Positions 43,714 to 54,180 are shown, counted from the first letter of the stretch. The stretch is DNA of 64,000 bases from Marisediminitalea oceani (GCF_003731635.1 NZ_RCUA01000007.1:124-64123); one strand, 5' to 3'. Notes: a model not told the origin generated them from the sequence alone. Made by a program: numbers and translations.

Positions 43714-43736
43714 CATACATACATGAATGTATTTTA
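43714..43736. promoter_or_regulatory. AcrR-type operator
   Basis: CATACATACATGAATGTATT is an imperfect palindrome around the CATG/GAATG centre, with TACATACAT and AATGTAT half-sites, very like the E. coli AcrR site (TACATACAT...ATGTATGTA). It overlaps the promoter region between the repressor and acrA. Confidence 0.7.
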
Positions 43737-43811
43737 AACTATAACTTAAAGAGCCTTTTGTCCAGTATTCCTGTCAAGTAGTCCTCAGGAACCATTAAAG
43801 TAAAAGTATTT

Positions 43812-44936
43812 ATGATCAAAAAATTGGTAATAGCAGCAATATCGATTATTGCAATATCAGGTTGTTCACAGGAACCTGCTCCTCAAGCCGCTGGTGGTGG
43901 CCAGCAGCCGCCTCCTACTGTTTCTGTTCTCGAGGTTGCCCTGCAGCCCGTTGAAAATACCGTTACTTTACCGGGTCGCGTAAGCCCGCTGCGGCAGTCG
44001 CAGGTGCGTCCACAGGTAGAAGGTGTTATCACCGAACGCTTGTTTGAAGAAGGCGCGTTTGTGGAAAAAGGCCAGCAGTTGTATCAGATTGATGATTCAC
44101 GCTACGCCGCTCAGTTAGCCAGCGCTAAGGCCGACGTTAAAAGCGCCGAAGCCAATCGTAAAACGCTGGAAGCCCGGGCAGAACGCTATAAAGGACTGTT
44201 GGACAAAAACGCAGTAAGTCAGCAGGAGTATGACGATGCCATTGCCCAGGCCGAGCAGGCCGATGCGCAAATCAGCGTGGCGAAAGCGGCGGTAGAACTT
44301 GCTCAGGTGGACCTTGATTTCACTAAGGTGTATGCACCGATCAGCGGCCAGATTAGCCGTTCATACATGACAGTGGGTGCATTGGTGACCTCTAACCAGA
44401 CGCAGCAACTGGCAACTATTACCCAGTTAGACCCCATTTATGTGGATATGCAGCAATCCGGTAAAGGTGTTCTAAAACTGCGTCGCGCCATGCAGGAAAG
44501 TGGCACGTTGCCAGTGACTTTAGTGCTAGATGACATGACCGGCGAAAGTTATGAGCACACCGGCGAACTGAAATTTTCAGAAGTGACTGTTGATGAAACC
44601 ACCGGTGCAGTTGCTCTGCGTGCCGAGTTCCCTAACCCTGACTCACTGTTAATGCCAGGTATGTTTACGAAAGCCCGGGTGAATATCTCCAATACCCAGG
44701 AGATACTGGTGCCTCAGCGTGCCGCTACGCGCCAGCCTGACACCTCGCTTTCAGTGATGGTTGTTAATGCTGAGAATAAAGTTGAAGCGCGCACCATTAC
44801 CATTGCCGGTAGTTACGGCGATCAGTACATCGTAACCAGTGGTGTCGCAGCTGGCGATAAAGTGATTGTTGCCGGTTACCAGAAGGTAAAACCGGGTGCT
44901 CAGGTCAATACCAAGCCATGGCAGCCTCAGGGCTAA
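43812..44936 (+). CDS. acrA: RND efflux periplasmic adaptor (AcrA-like)
   Basis: A 374-residue membrane-fusion lipoprotein (lipobox AISGC at about residue 19). It has the lipoyl/barrel hairpin (LPGRVSPLRQSQVRPQVEG), the long helical hairpin (AKADVKSAEANRKTLEARAE and KNAVSQQEYDDAIAQAEQAD), and the beta-barrel and membrane-proximal domains. It links AcrB to an outer-membrane TolC. No tolC lies nearby, so an unlinked one is used. Confidence 0.9.
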   Translation: MIKKLVIAAISIIAISGCSQEPAPQAAGGGQQPPPTVSVLEVALQPVENTVTLPGRVSPLRQSQVRPQVEGVITERLFEEGAFVEKGQQLYQIDDSRYAAQLASAKADVKSAEANRKTLEARAERYKGLLDKNAVSQQEYDDAIAQAEQADAQISVAKAAVELAQVDLDFTKVYAPISGQISRSYMTVGALVTSNQTQQLATITQLDPIYVDMQQSGKGVLKLRRAMQESGTLPVTLVLDDMTGESYEHTGELKFSEVTVDETTGAVALRAEFPNPDSLLMPGMFTKARVNISNTQEILVPQRAATRQPDTSLSVMVVNAENKVEARTITIAGSYGDQYIVTSGVAAGDKVIVAGYQKVKPGAQVNTKPWQPQG

Positions 44937-44968
44937 CGCGCGTTAACTAATTCAGGAAATCATCTTAT

Positions 44969-47900
44969 ATGGCACGTTTTTTTATAGACCGCCCGGTGTT
45001 TGCCTGGGTACTTGCTATCATCGTTATGATGGCGGGTATTCTGTCAATTAGCGGGCTTCCCATTGAGCAGTACCCCAAGGTTGCGCCGCCGTCGGTGACG
45101 ATCAGCGCCGCTTATCCCGGGGCTTCGGCCGAAACCATCGAAAATACGGTAACCCAGGTCATCGAACAGAGTCTGACCGGTATCGACAACTTACGCTATT
45201 TCATTTCCAGTAGTGAAAATGCGCGGATGTCGATTACCCTGACCTTCGAGCCGGGTACCGACCCTGATATCGCGCAGGTGCAAACGCAGAATAAGTTACA
45301 GTCGTCCATGTCGTTGCTGCCAACCCAGGTGCAACAACAGGGCGTAACCGTAAACAAGTCCAATGATGCCTTCGCAGTGGTCGTTGGCTTTTATTCCAAA
45401 GACGGCAGCCTCTCGCAGTTTGATCTGAGTGATATGCTGGTGTCGCAGTTTCAGGATCAGATTGCCCGGGTCAACGGCGTGGGTAACTTGCGGGTGTTCG
45501 GTGCGCAGCGCTCCATGCGAATCTGGCTGGACCCGGATAAACTGTACAGTTATAACCTCACGCCGGTGGATGTGCGGGCCGCAGTACAAACGCAAAACAC
45601 CGATATTTCGGCTGGTCAGCTAGGCGGTATGCCAGCGGTTGAGGGCCAGCAAATCAACGCTACCATTACCGCTCAGTCGTTGTTAAAAACCGCTGAAGAC
45701 TTCAAGAATATTGTACTGAGAGTGAATACCGACGGCTCTCAGGTGCGTTTAGGCGACGTTGCCAAAGTGGAGTTGGGCTCTGAGAGCTACAGCTTTATTG
45801 CCCGTTATAAGCGCCGACCAGCAGCGGGTATGGCGGTCAGTCTGGCAAGTGGTGCCAATGCGTTAGAGACTATCGAAGCGGTTAAAAAGCGGGTGGAAGA
45901 ACTGGCGGTTAACCTGCCCGACAGTGTAGAAATTGTGTATCCGGTAGACTCTTCGCCGTTTATTAAATTGTCGATTACCTCGGTGGTTAAAACCCTGGTA
46001 GAAGCGGTGGTACTGGTATTCTTTGTAATGCTGTTATTCCTGCAAAACTGGCGCGCCACGCTGGTACCTACTATTGCTGTGCCAGTAGTTTTACTGGGCA
46101 CCTTTGCCGTGCTGTATGCTTTTGGTTTCAGTATTAACGTACTGACCATGTTTGCCATGGTACTGGCCATTGGCCTGCTGGTTGATGACGCCATTGTGGT
46201 AGTGGAGAACGTTGAGCGGTTAATGGAAGAAGAAGGTCTCGACGCCAAGGAAGCGACTAAAAAGTCAATGACACAGATATCCAGCGCGCTGGTGGGGATC
46301 GCAGTAGTACTGTCTACGGTATTTATACCCATGGCGTTCTTCAGTGGCTCAGCAGGCTCTATTTATCGTCAGTTCTCGATTACCATTGTATCCGCCATGA
46401 CATTTTCAGTGCTGGTCGCCATTATTTTGTCTCCAACGCTTTGCGTGACGCTACTGCGCAGAGAAGATGTGGAAAACAAAAAAGATAAAGGTTTCTTTGG
46501 CTGGTTTAACCGAGTGTTTAATAAAGGCCGTGATACCTACGGAAAAGTTTCTACCGGTATTGCGCATCGCGTAAAACGTTCGTTGTTGGTGTATGGTCTG
46601 TTGGTTGTGGGCATGGGCGCTATTTTCACCCAGTTGCCGGGCGCTTTCCTGCCGGATGAGGATCAGGGCAACATTATGGTGCTGGTCAACGCGCCGGCGG
46701 GTGCCACGGCTGGTCGTACCCTGGAATCAGTCAAACAGGTAGAGGATTTTTTCCTTGATCAAAAAGGTGAAGCGGTAAAAGACATCTTTACCATTGTTGG
46801 CTTTAGCTTTGCCGGGGCGGCACAAAACTCCGGTATGGGCTTTGTGCATTTGGTTGACTGGGAAAAACGTGACGAATCACAGAGTGCCTTCTCGATTATC
46901 GGCCAGGCCTTTGGGGCCTTATCGCAAATTCAGGATGCCAGTGTATTTCCTATTTTACCGCCGCCTATTCGTGAGCTGGGTAACGCAACTGGTTTTGACT
47001 TCCAGTTAGTTGACCGTGCCGGTAATGGTCACGAGGCATTAATGAATGCGCGTAATCAATTCCTTGGCATGGCCGCACAGAATCCGAAGCTGGTGGGTGT
47101 GCGTCCTAATGGTCTGAGCGATGTGCCGGAATTTAAGGTCAATATCGACAATGAGAAAGCGTCTGCGTTAGGGCTGTCACTGAGTGATATCAACAATACA
47201 CTGAGCATTGCCTGGGGTTCTGCATACGTAAACGACTTTATCGACAGAGGCCGGATTAAGCGGGTTTACATGCAGGCTGATGCACCGTACCGGATGGATC
47301 CGGAAGATCTGGACAAGTGGTTTGTGCGCAATAACGAAGGCGACATGGTGGCGTTCAGCGCGTTCTCTACCGTTGAATGGAACTACGGTTCACCCAAGCT
47401 TGAGCGTTTCAATGGTATTTCTTCCGTAAACATCCAGGGGAGCCCGGCTGAAGGCATTTCTACCGGTGAAGCCATGGCCGAAGCCGAGCGCTTAGTAGGT
47501 CAGTTACCGCCGGGCTTTGGCCTGGAATGGTCCGGCATGTCTTATGAAGAGCAGGCGGCAGGTTCACAAGCACCGATGCTTTATGCGCTGTCTATTATCG
47601 TGGTGTTCCTGTGTCTGGCAGCGCTTTATGAAAGTTGGGTTGTACCCTTTGCCGTATTACTGGTGGTGCCTTTAGGTATCTTCGGTTCGGTTGTGGCTGC
47701 CTATATCTTTGGCTTGCCGAATGACGTGTATTTACAGGTTGCCTTCCTGACTACCGTGGGGCTCGCTTCCAAGAATGCTATCCTGATTGTGGAATTCGCC
47801 AAAGAACTCTACGACAACGGTACACCTATATTTGAAGCGGTTATCACAGCGGCAGAGCAGCGTTTCCGGCCAATCCTGATGACTTCAATGGCATTTATTC

Positions 47901-48094
47901 TGGGTGTCACGCCGCTGGCAATTGCTACCGGTGCCGGTTCTGAAAGTCAGAACGCTATTGGTATAGCCGTGATGGGCGGGATGTTTGCCGCAACCTTCCT
48001 GGCTATTTTCTTCGTGCCCATGTTCTACGTGATGGTGGTTAAGTGGTTTGGCGCTAAACGTCATTCACACGAGGAAGACAGCAAAGAAAGCTAA
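44969..48094 (+). CDS. acrB: RND multidrug efflux transporter (AcrB-like)
   Basis: A 1041-residue HAE1-family inner-membrane drug/proton antiporter. It starts MARFFIDRPVFAWVLAII, has 12 membrane segments, the proton-relay residues in the GLLVDDAIVVVENVER motif of TM4 (adjacent Asp-Asp), and the conserved lysine in the TM10 region (VGLASKNAILIVEFAKEL). Broad drug efflux is expected. Follows acrA by 32 bases. Confidence 0.93.
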   Translation: MARFFIDRPVFAWVLAIIVMMAGILSISGLPIEQYPKVAPPSVTISAAYPGASAETIENTVTQVIEQSLTGIDNLRYFISSSENARMSITLTFEPGTDPDIAQVQTQNKLQSSMSLLPTQVQQQGVTVNKSNDAFAVVVGFYSKDGSLSQFDLSDMLVSQFQDQIARVNGVGNLRVFGAQRSMRIWLDPDKLYSYNLTPVDVRAAVQTQNTDISAGQLGGMPAVEGQQINATITAQSLLKTAEDFKNIVLRVNTDGSQVRLGDVAKVELGSESYSFIARYKRRPAAGMAVSLASGANALETIEAVKKRVEELAVNLPDSVEIVYPVDSSPFIKLSITSVVKTLVEAVVLVFFVMLLFLQNWRATLVPTIAVPVVLLGTFAVLYAFGFSINVLTMFAMVLAIGLLVDDAIVVVENVERLMEEEGLDAKEATKKSMTQISSALVGIAVVLSTVFIPMAFFSGSAGSIYRQFSITIVSAMTFSVLVAIILSPTLCVTLLRREDVENKKDKGFFGWFNRVFNKGRDTYGKVSTGIAHRVKRSLLVYGLLVVGMGAIFTQLPGAFLPDEDQGNIMVLVNAPAGATAGRTLESVKQVEDFFLDQKGEAVKDIFTIVGFSFAGAAQNSGMGFVHLVDWEKRDESQSAFSIIGQAFGALSQIQDASVFPILPPPIRELGNATGFDFQLVDRAGNGHEALMNARNQFLGMAAQNPKLVGVRPNGLSDVPEFKVNIDNEKASALGLSLSDINNTLSIAWGSAYVNDFIDRGRIKRVYMQADAPYRMDPEDLDKWFVRNNEGDMVAFSAFSTVEWNYGSPKLERFNGISSVNIQGSPAEGISTGEAMAEAERLVGQLPPGFGLEWSGMSYEEQAAGSQAPMLYALSIIVVFLCLAALYESWVVPFAVLLVVPLGIFGSVVAAYIFGLPNDVYLQVAFLTTVGLASKNAILIVEFAKELYDNGTPIFEAVITAAEQRFRPILMTSMAFILGVTPLAIATGAGSESQNAIGIAVMGGMFAATFLAIFFVPMFYVMVVKWFGAKRHSHEEDSKES

Positions 48095-48114
48095 ACTTAC
48101 AGCTTGCTACTATA

Positions 48115-48142
48115 GAAACCCCGCTCCGAGCGGGGTTTCTTT
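48115..48142 (+). terminator. Rho-independent terminator of acrAB
   Basis: AACCCCGCTCCGAGCGGGGTTT forms an 8-bp GC-rich stem with a CCGA-type loop followed by a T-rich tail, about 20 bases past the acrB stop. Confidence 0.85.
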
Positions 48143-48276
48143 ACTTCTGGCGCCAGGTAGCATCAGCATGAAATTCAGCCCGCAAAGTCCAACCAGATCA
48201 AATAACCGCGGTTTGATTCTACCAACTACAGGCAACTGTGGCATTATGAAGTGAGTTGAGATTGGGAGTTGGAACT

Positions 48277-50157
48277 ATGACCGTTGCTCTGCCGCCGCGA
48301 CCGGACTGGTCGCATCTGATCAAGTCAGGTAGCCGGGTATTTGTTGGTGGGAATGCCGGAGTGCCCTATGCACTCATTGATGATTTAATTAAGCACAGTA
48401 AAGGGTTCAGTGATATTGAACTGGTGCACATGCTGGCCCTTGGCGATACGCGCTGGGCAAAAGAAGAATACCGGCAGCTGTTTAAGGTAAATACTTTTTT
48501 TATTCAGGGCGATGAAATTCGCCGCGCAGTGGATGAAGGCCGGGCCGATTATACGCCGGTGTTTTTATCGGAAATGTCGAGCCTGTTCAGCGACGGTACC
48601 TTACCGCTGGATGCTGCGCTGGTGACAGTAAGTCCGCCGGATGAGTTTGGCTATTGTTCGCTAGGCGTGTCGGTAGACATCTCCATGTCGGCAGTACGTA
48701 ACGCCACCATTGCCATTGCCCAGATAAATCCGCAAATGCCGCGTACTGCTGGCCACTCTTTTATTCACATCAGCGAATTTACCGCCTGTATCGAAGCCGA
48801 TGAACCCTTGCAAGCCATTGAGGCACCCGCTATCGACAGCGTGACTGAGCGGATTGGCCAGTACGTAGCTATGCTGGTAGAAGACGGCGCCACCCTGCAG
48901 TTTGGGGTGGGGAAGATCCCCAGCGCCACATTAAAGTACCTGCAGCGCCATAAGGATTTGGGGATTCACAGTGAAATGCTGTCAGACAGCATTATGGATA
49001 TCATTGCATCAGGCGCTATTACCAACCGCAAGAAAACCTTTCACCCCGGCAAAATCGTGACCAGTTTTTGTATGGGCAGTGAGCGCCTGTATAAGTTTGT
49101 CCACAATAATCCGCACATCGAATTTTATCCCAGCAGCTATGTGAACAAACCCACCAATATTGCTAAAAACGACAATATGATTTCCATTAACAGTGCGCTG
49201 GAGGTGGATTTAACCGGGCAGGTGGTGGCCGACTCGCTGGGCTATGACTTTTACAGTGGCATTGGTGGCCAGGTGGATTTTGTGTCGGGCGCGTCGATGA
49301 GTAAAGGCGGCAAACCCATTATTGCAATGCCCTCCACGGCGCAGAATGAAACCGTTTCGCGTATCGTTCCATGCATTGCCGAAGGCGCAGGGGTAACCAC
49401 ATCACGAGGCAATGTGCATTACATTGTTACCGAATATGGTATTGCCTCGCTGCGCGGCAAAAGTATTCGTGAGCGGGCGCTGGAGCTGATCCGTGTGGCC
49501 CATCCCAAGTTTCGCGCCCATCTGCTCGCTGAGGTGCGCAAACATTACTGGGTACCGCATTTTCAGCAAAAATACCCCACGGATATTCCGGAGCTGGGCG
49601 CAATCCAGCTGCAAAAGATGGTTATTCAGGGCGAGACCTTTTACCTGCGGCCGCTAAATCCGGCCGATGAACGGCGCTTGCAGGAGTTTTTCTATTCGCA
49701 TACCAAAGAAACCCTGCGCTTACGCTATAACTACGACCCCAAACAAATGTCGCGGGAGAAGTCCTGTAACCTGGTCAGCGTCGATCAGAACTCCGACGCG
49801 GCCTTGTGTATTGTGCGTCAGGAAGGCTCGCGGATCACCATCCATGCGGTGGGGCGTTTTTATTATAACGAGCACGATAACTCCTGTGAGGCGGCCTTTG
49901 TTACCCGCGAAACGCAGCAGGGTAAAGGGATGGGCAGCCGTTTGCTGATCAAGCTTATCGATATTGCCCGTAAACGAAAAATCAACAAGATGCTGGCGTT
50001 TTGCCGGGCCGATAATAAACCCATGATTGCCATTTTCGAACATCACGGATTCAAGCGCCTGTTTAGTGGCGACCCCAGTGAGGTGGAGTTGGAATTGCCG
50101 CTGCAGGAGCCCGAAGCAGCGGAAGGGGCGGAGCAGGAGACAGAAAATGACCATTAA
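48277..50157 (+). CDS. Acetyl-CoA hydrolase/transferase fused to a GNAT domain
   Basis: A 626-residue fusion. Residues about 1-440 are a class I CoA-transferase/acetyl-CoA hydrolase (PDWSHLIKSGSRVFVGGNAG, FGVGKIPSATLKYLQRH, DFVSGASMSKGGKPIIAMPS, VTEYGIASLRGKSIRERAL), and about 455-600 are a GNAT domain (FYLRPLNPADERRLQEFF and ETQQGKGMGSRLLIKL). The transferase half moves CoA between acids; the GNAT half could acetylate proteins, as in Pat-like regulators. ATG 48277 follows GGGAG by eight bases. The last 11 bases overlap the next gene, so they are coupled. Confidence 0.87.
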   Translation: MTVALPPRPDWSHLIKSGSRVFVGGNAGVPYALIDDLIKHSKGFSDIELVHMLALGDTRWAKEEYRQLFKVNTFFIQGDEIRRAVDEGRADYTPVFLSEMSSLFSDGTLPLDAALVTVSPPDEFGYCSLGVSVDISMSAVRNATIAIAQINPQMPRTAGHSFIHISEFTACIEADEPLQAIEAPAIDSVTERIGQYVAMLVEDGATLQFGVGKIPSATLKYLQRHKDLGIHSEMLSDSIMDIIASGAITNRKKTFHPGKIVTSFCMGSERLYKFVHNNPHIEFYPSSYVNKPTNIAKNDNMISINSALEVDLTGQVVADSLGYDFYSGIGGQVDFVSGASMSKGGKPIIAMPSTAQNETVSRIVPCIAEGAGVTTSRGNVHYIVTEYGIASLRGKSIRERALELIRVAHPKFRAHLLAEVRKHYWVPHFQQKYPTDIPELGAIQLQKMVIQGETFYLRPLNPADERRLQEFFYSHTKETLRLRYNYDPKQMSREKSCNLVSVDQNSDAALCIVRQEGSRITIHAVGRFYYNEHDNSCEAAFVTRETQQGKGMGSRLLIKLIDIARKRKINKMLAFCRADNKPMIAIFEHHGFKRLFSGDPSEVELELPLQEPEAAEGAEQETENDH

Positions 50158-51079
50158 AATTTATCGCGGTAGAGATTGCGTGCATCACGATGTGTCTTCT
50201 GAGCACCCGGAAAACCCCGACCGCCTGTACGCCATCGACGACCAGCTGTTGTCTTCCGGCCTCGAAATGATTTGCCAGCACGGTGATGCTAAGCAGGTGA
50301 AACGGGAAAATTTAGCGCTGGCTCACGACCCTTACTACGTTGATAGTATCTTCCAGCGCTCGCCGCGCACCGGCGTAATCTGGTTGGAGCAGGATACCGG
50401 CATGACACCGATTACCTTAAGTGCCGCTTTATATGCCGCTGGTGCCGGCTGCGATGCAGTAGACTGGGTTATGGAAGAGGAAGATCGTCAGGCATTTTGT
50501 GCCGTGCGACCGCCGGGTCATCACGCAGAATACGACAATGCTATGGGCTTTTGCCTGTTTAACAATATTGCTGTGGCGGCTCGCTATGCCCTTAAGCATT
50601 ACGAACTGTCGCGCGTGGCCATTATCGATTTTGATGTGCACCACGGTAACGGCACTGAAAATATCATTGCCGGGGACAGACAAATTTTAATGTGTTCCTC
50701 GTTTCAGCACCCGTTTTACCCGCACTCTGGTCATCCGGTATCGGCCAGCAATATACTCAGTGCGCCACTGAAAGCTGGCGCAACCGGTGAAGAGTTCCGT
50801 GAAAAAGTAAATTACTGGTTTGATGCGTTGCGTAATTTTATGCCGGAGCTCATTTTAATCAGCGCCGGATTTGACGCCCACGCTGAGGATGCCATGGGGC
50901 AGTTGCGCCTGCGCGAAGATGACTACCACTGGGTGAGCAAGCAACTTCGTAATGTAGCCGATGACGTATGCCACGGACGAATAGTGAGTATGCTGGAAGG
51001 TGGTTACAACCAGAGTGCTTTAGGGCGCAGTGTGGTGGCGCATATCAAAGGGTTACACGGTGACGAACAGAGTCACTGA
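50147..51079 (+). CDS. Class II histone-deacetylase-like amidohydrolase
   Basis: A 310-residue zinc hydrolase of the HDAC/acetylpolyamine amidohydrolase family: SEHPENPDRL, RPPGHHAEYDNAMGFCLFNN (active-site His pair), and IDFDVHHGNGTENI (zinc Asp and His), with ISAGFDAHAEDAMGQLRL (second zinc Asp) and MLEGGYN. It removes acyl groups from lysine or polyamines. It begins inside the end of the CoA-transferase/GNAT gene after AGGAG, so both proteins are made from one message. A writer and eraser of acylation next to each other is a plausible reading. Confidence 0.88.
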   Translation: MTIKIYRGRDCVHHDVSSEHPENPDRLYAIDDQLLSSGLEMICQHGDAKQVKRENLALAHDPYYVDSIFQRSPRTGVIWLEQDTGMTPITLSAALYAAGAGCDAVDWVMEEEDRQAFCAVRPPGHHAEYDNAMGFCLFNNIAVAARYALKHYELSRVAIIDFDVHHGNGTENIIAGDRQILMCSSFQHPFYPHSGHPVSASNILSAPLKAGATGEEFREKVNYWFDALRNFMPELILISAGFDAHAEDAMGQLRLREDDYHWVSKQLRNVADDVCHGRIVSMLEGGYNQSALGRSVVAHIKGLHGDEQSH

Positions 51080-51087
51080 TACACGGC

Positions 51088-51615
51088 TTATACGGCGCAG
51101 AAGCAGCCTTTTACATCGCTGTTAATGCTAGCGCCGTAGTATTCGGCTGAGGTGGCGGCTTGTTTAATCTGGCTCACCAGGTTTGTGCCAGTAAAGCAGC
51201 CGTAACCCACCGCATAGGGCCCAAGGTAGCGCAGCTGTCCGGCGTTATCGACTACGGCCAGGGCCGGGTAATGATCGACAAATTTTGTCAGTGCAGGGTG
51301 TTCGGCTAACGACAGCCGTTGTAGCTGATAACCTTCATTTGCCAATTCACCGGATAGCTCCTGCCGATGTGGTTCGGTGAGTTTATCGCAATAACAATTG
51401 CCGCTGGAAACCATATGCACCAGCGTACCCGGCGTTACGCCAGCCTGGCCTAATGCTTCAGCAAAGTCGTTATCAAATTGCGGGTTACTGGCCGCCTGGG
51501 CCAGTAACATGGATGGATCGAAGGGTTTTATCTGATTAATGCTGGCAAAGCCGAGCAGGCTCAGAATGCCGAGCGCCCATACCACAACGAGCAGAACGAT
51601 AGTGCGTTGGCTCAT
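51088..51615 (-). CDS. DUF6436-type thioredoxin-like membrane-anchored protein
   Basis: A 175-residue protein with one N-terminal helix (TIVLLVVVWALGILSLLGF) and a periplasmic part. Cysteines lie in NCYCDKL, GYGCFTG and GCFCAV. The layout, with a CxC in the first strand and PALAVVDNAGQLRYLG, resembles thioredoxin-like proteins of DUF6436; this name is a family guess. The start overlaps the stop of the upstream MCP by one base, so they are coupled. Confidence 0.65.
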   Translation of the reverse strand: MSQRTIVLLVVVWALGILSLLGFASINQIKPFDPSMLLAQAASNPQFDNDFAEALGQAGVTPGTLVHMVSSGNCYCDKLTEPHRQELSGELANEGYQLQRLSLAEHPALTKFVDHYPALAVVDNAGQLRYLGPYAVGYGCFTGTNLVSQIKQAATSAEYYGASINSDVKGCFCAV

Positions 51616-53093
51616 TACACCACAAAGCGTTTAACGGTTTGCAGCATACGCTGACACATCTCGGCCAGCTGCACTGACTTGGCTTCGAGTGCCTCGGCAG
51701 TCCTCGCCTCCAGGTTTGCCAGTTCATGAATAGTTGCCGTACTCTGGGCAATTGAGCTTGAAGCCGATTCCTGCTCAACCGCCGAAGTGGCGACTTCCAT
51801 CATGTTGTCGCTGGCGGCCTGGATTTTTTCTTCAATGCTGTTCATAAAGCTGGCGGCATTGTCAGAGGTGTTAACCGCTTCATCAACCAATTCAATACAT
51901 TGATTCATCTGTGTAACCGATGAGGCAGTACTCGATACCAATTGCTCGGTAATGGTGGTGATTTCATCGGCGCTTTCTTTGGACCGTATAGCGAGCGTGC
52001 GCACTTCATCGGCAACAACCGCAAAACCGCGGCCATGCTCGCCGGCACGGGCCGACTCAATCGCTGCATTCAGGGCCAGCAGGTTGGTTTGTTCTGCCAC
52101 CGCCGTAATAGAGCGCATAGCATCAGAAATGTTGGCACAACGCTCGTTAAGTTCCTGATTTGTTCTGGCAGCGTTATTCAGCCGGTCGCGCAGCGAATTG
52201 ATAGTGGCGGTAGCGCTTTCCACCGCAGCACGGGATTCACCGGTAGTGTGGCGTGCATCTTTGGTAATGTCGTTGGCTGCGGTAGTGCGTTCCGAGGAGT
52301 CTTGCAGCGTGACTGCAATTTCCTCTGAAGCAACCGAGATGGCGCCAATTTCCGTGCTGCTTTGCTGCACGTGTTCGTTTAATTCTTTGGTGGATGACTG
52401 CATAAACTCACTGGCGCTGGCCACATCATTAGCCAGCGACGAAGCATCATGTACCAACTGTCGGAGTGAGGCGAGCAGTTCGTCGAAGCGCTTTAGCATA
52501 GGGATGGACTTATCGACCTCCACGCGCAAGTTAAGCTGTTGTCCATCGGCCAGAATTTTGTTGATTACCGCGTCCAGCTCTGCGCCACCAACGCCCTCAT
52601 CATGGCTGCGTTTGGTCATATACATCAGGATGCCGCCTTCTACTAATGCAAATAATGCATGCAGCACCAATATCACAAAGGTGACGTGGCCTTCCTCAAA
52701 CACATACACTGCAACTTCATTTACCTGGAGTAGGAAAAAACCAATGTGATGAACCGCGACAACAGCAACTGCTGAAGCGATAACCTTCCAGTTACGAAAT
52801 ACCGCTAAAACAGCCAGTAACGCGAAAATTTCAAAGTGTACTTCGGTTAGCCCAAACGCCTGGTGAATGTGTAGCGCTGTCATTAGCTGGGTGCCTATCC
52901 CCATTGCATGCGCGCTAATTTCGGCTTCAGGCTGGTTAAAGCTCAAGAACAATGGCAGCGCGATGATGGGGATACCTAACCAGAAGGCTATAAATAGTTC
53001 CCCGGTGACCAAACCGATAATGATGGCTGCTACCAATTGGGCGACTAAAACACCACGAAATATTTTATGCCCTTCGGACACCCATGAATACAT
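51615..53093 (-). CDS. Methyl-accepting chemotaxis protein with polytopic membrane sensor
   Basis: A 492-residue MCP. Instead of a periplasmic ligand domain, residues 15-160 form about six membrane segments with many histidines ([44 protein letters not shown]). A HAMP-like linker and an MCP signalling domain follow, with the hairpin tip [26 protein letters not shown]. It signals to CheA/CheW. The histidines in the membrane could bind haem or sense a lipid-soluble signal, which is inference. GGAG precedes the ATG. Confidence 0.87.
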   Translation of the reverse strand: MYSWVSEGHKIFRGVLVAQLVAAIIIGLVTGELFIAFWLGIPIIALPLFLSFNQPEAEISAHAMGIGTQLMTALHIHQAFGLTEVHFEIFALLAVLAVFRNWKVIASAVAVVAVHHIGFFLLQVNEVAVYVFEEGHVTFVILVLHALFALVEGGILMYMTKRSHDEGVGGAELDAVINKILADGQQLNLRVEVDKSIPMLKRFDELLASLRQLVHDASSLANDVASASEFMQSSTKELNEHVQQSSTEIGAISVASEEIAVTLQDSSERTTAANDITKDARHTTGESRAAVESATATINSLRDRLNNAARTNQELNERCANISDAMRSITAVAEQTNLLALNAAIESARAGEHGRGFAVVADEVRTLAIRSKESADEITTITEQLVSSTASSVTQMNQCIELVDEAVNTSDNAASFMNSIEEKIQAASDNMMEVATSAVEQESASSSIAQSTATIHELANLEARTAEALEAKSVQLAEMCQRMLQTVKRFVV

Positions 53094-53208
53094 AGCAAAA
53101 ACTCCGGAATTTTTTGATAAGTGTAGGCGAGGAACAGGATCATGCCAGTAAACCAGATCAATCTTTAGTGTTATAGATGATCTGGTCGGAGTAGAAATTT
53201 CCTTTATC

Positions 53209-54180
53209 TTACAGCCACTTTTTCCAGAGCATGGCGATTAGCATTAACACCGCCAGCACGCCCATAGAAGACATCAGCAGGGTAAACGCATTTGGCGTTT
53301 CGGTGCCTGGTAAACCGGCCACGTTCATACCAAATACTCCGGTCAGGAAGGATAAAGGTAAAAAGATTGCAGTTATCATAGATAGTACGTACATGCGGAT
53401 GTTCTGCTTATCGGCAATCTGGTTGCGTAGTTCATCCTGCAACACAATGGCGCGCTCACGGGCAAGATCCAGGTCCTCAATCGAACGGGTCATACGGTCT
53501 GACTGGTCGCGAAGATCAAACGCCATGGTGTCGGGAATTAAACCCGGCACACGCACCAGGGTTTCCAGCGCGTCGCGCTGTGGCGCGAGGTGGCGACGAA
53601 TGCTGGCAGTCTGCCTGCGTAACATGGCCAGCTGATTACGATCGTGTTTGTTGAGTGATTCCTGGGCTTCGTAATCGCCGAGAGATTCATCGATGTCTTC
53701 CACTTTATCGTGAATGCGATCGGCAATGCGGGTTAACAAAGCTATCAGTAGTTCAGTGGTAGTTGCGGGCACGTCGCCCTGCTCAAGGCTGGTGCGGGTA
53801 TCCTGCACACTCATTAATTTGCGGTCCTGGCGACGTAAGGTGACAATCAGGGAGCCAGAAATCCACAGGCGTAGTGATACCATGTCTTCCGGATCTGCAC
53901 CCGGATTCACATTAATGCCGCGTAAAAAGACCAGGGCACCACGGTTCACCGGGATCACCCGGGGCCGGGTTTGCTGGGCCATCAGACTGTCTCTGACCTC
54001 TTCAGATAAACCCAGTGCTTGTAGCATGGCTTCAGCTTCAGGGGCATCGGATTGCATATGCACCCAACGGTAGCCCTGTTCCGGAAACGGTGAAGTCAGT
54101 TGGTTTGCATCAAGCGATTCGGTTTCACCTGATGGATTAATATCATAAGCCCATAAAAAAGCATCGTTTAATTTTGCCAT
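53209..54180 (-). CDS. zntB: CorA-family zinc transporter ZntB
   Basis: A 323-residue CorA-type protein with a long cytoplasmic N-terminal domain and two C-terminal membrane helices. The GMN filter motif lies in [13 protein letters not shown], and [14 protein letters not shown] plus [15 protein letters not shown] match ZntB. It moves zinc (often with protons). It starts in the TAATG overlap with mscS, one base shared. Substrate is inferred from family. Confidence 0.87.
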   Translation of the reverse strand: MAKLNDAFLWAYDINPSGETESLDANQLTSPFPEQGYRWVHMQSDAPEAEAMLQALGLSEEVRDSLMAQQTRPRVIPVNRGALVFLRGINVNPGADPEDMVSLRLWISGSLIVTLRRQDRKLMSVQDTRTSLEQGDVPATTTELLIALLTRIADRIHDKVEDIDESLGDYEAQESLNKHDRNQLAMLRRQTASIRRHLAPQRDALETLVRVPGLIPDTMAFDLRDQSDRMTRSIEDLDLARERAIVLQDELRNQIADKQNIRMYVLSMITAIFLPLSFLTGVFGMNVAGLPGTETPNAFTLLMSSMGVLAVLMLIAMLWKKWL

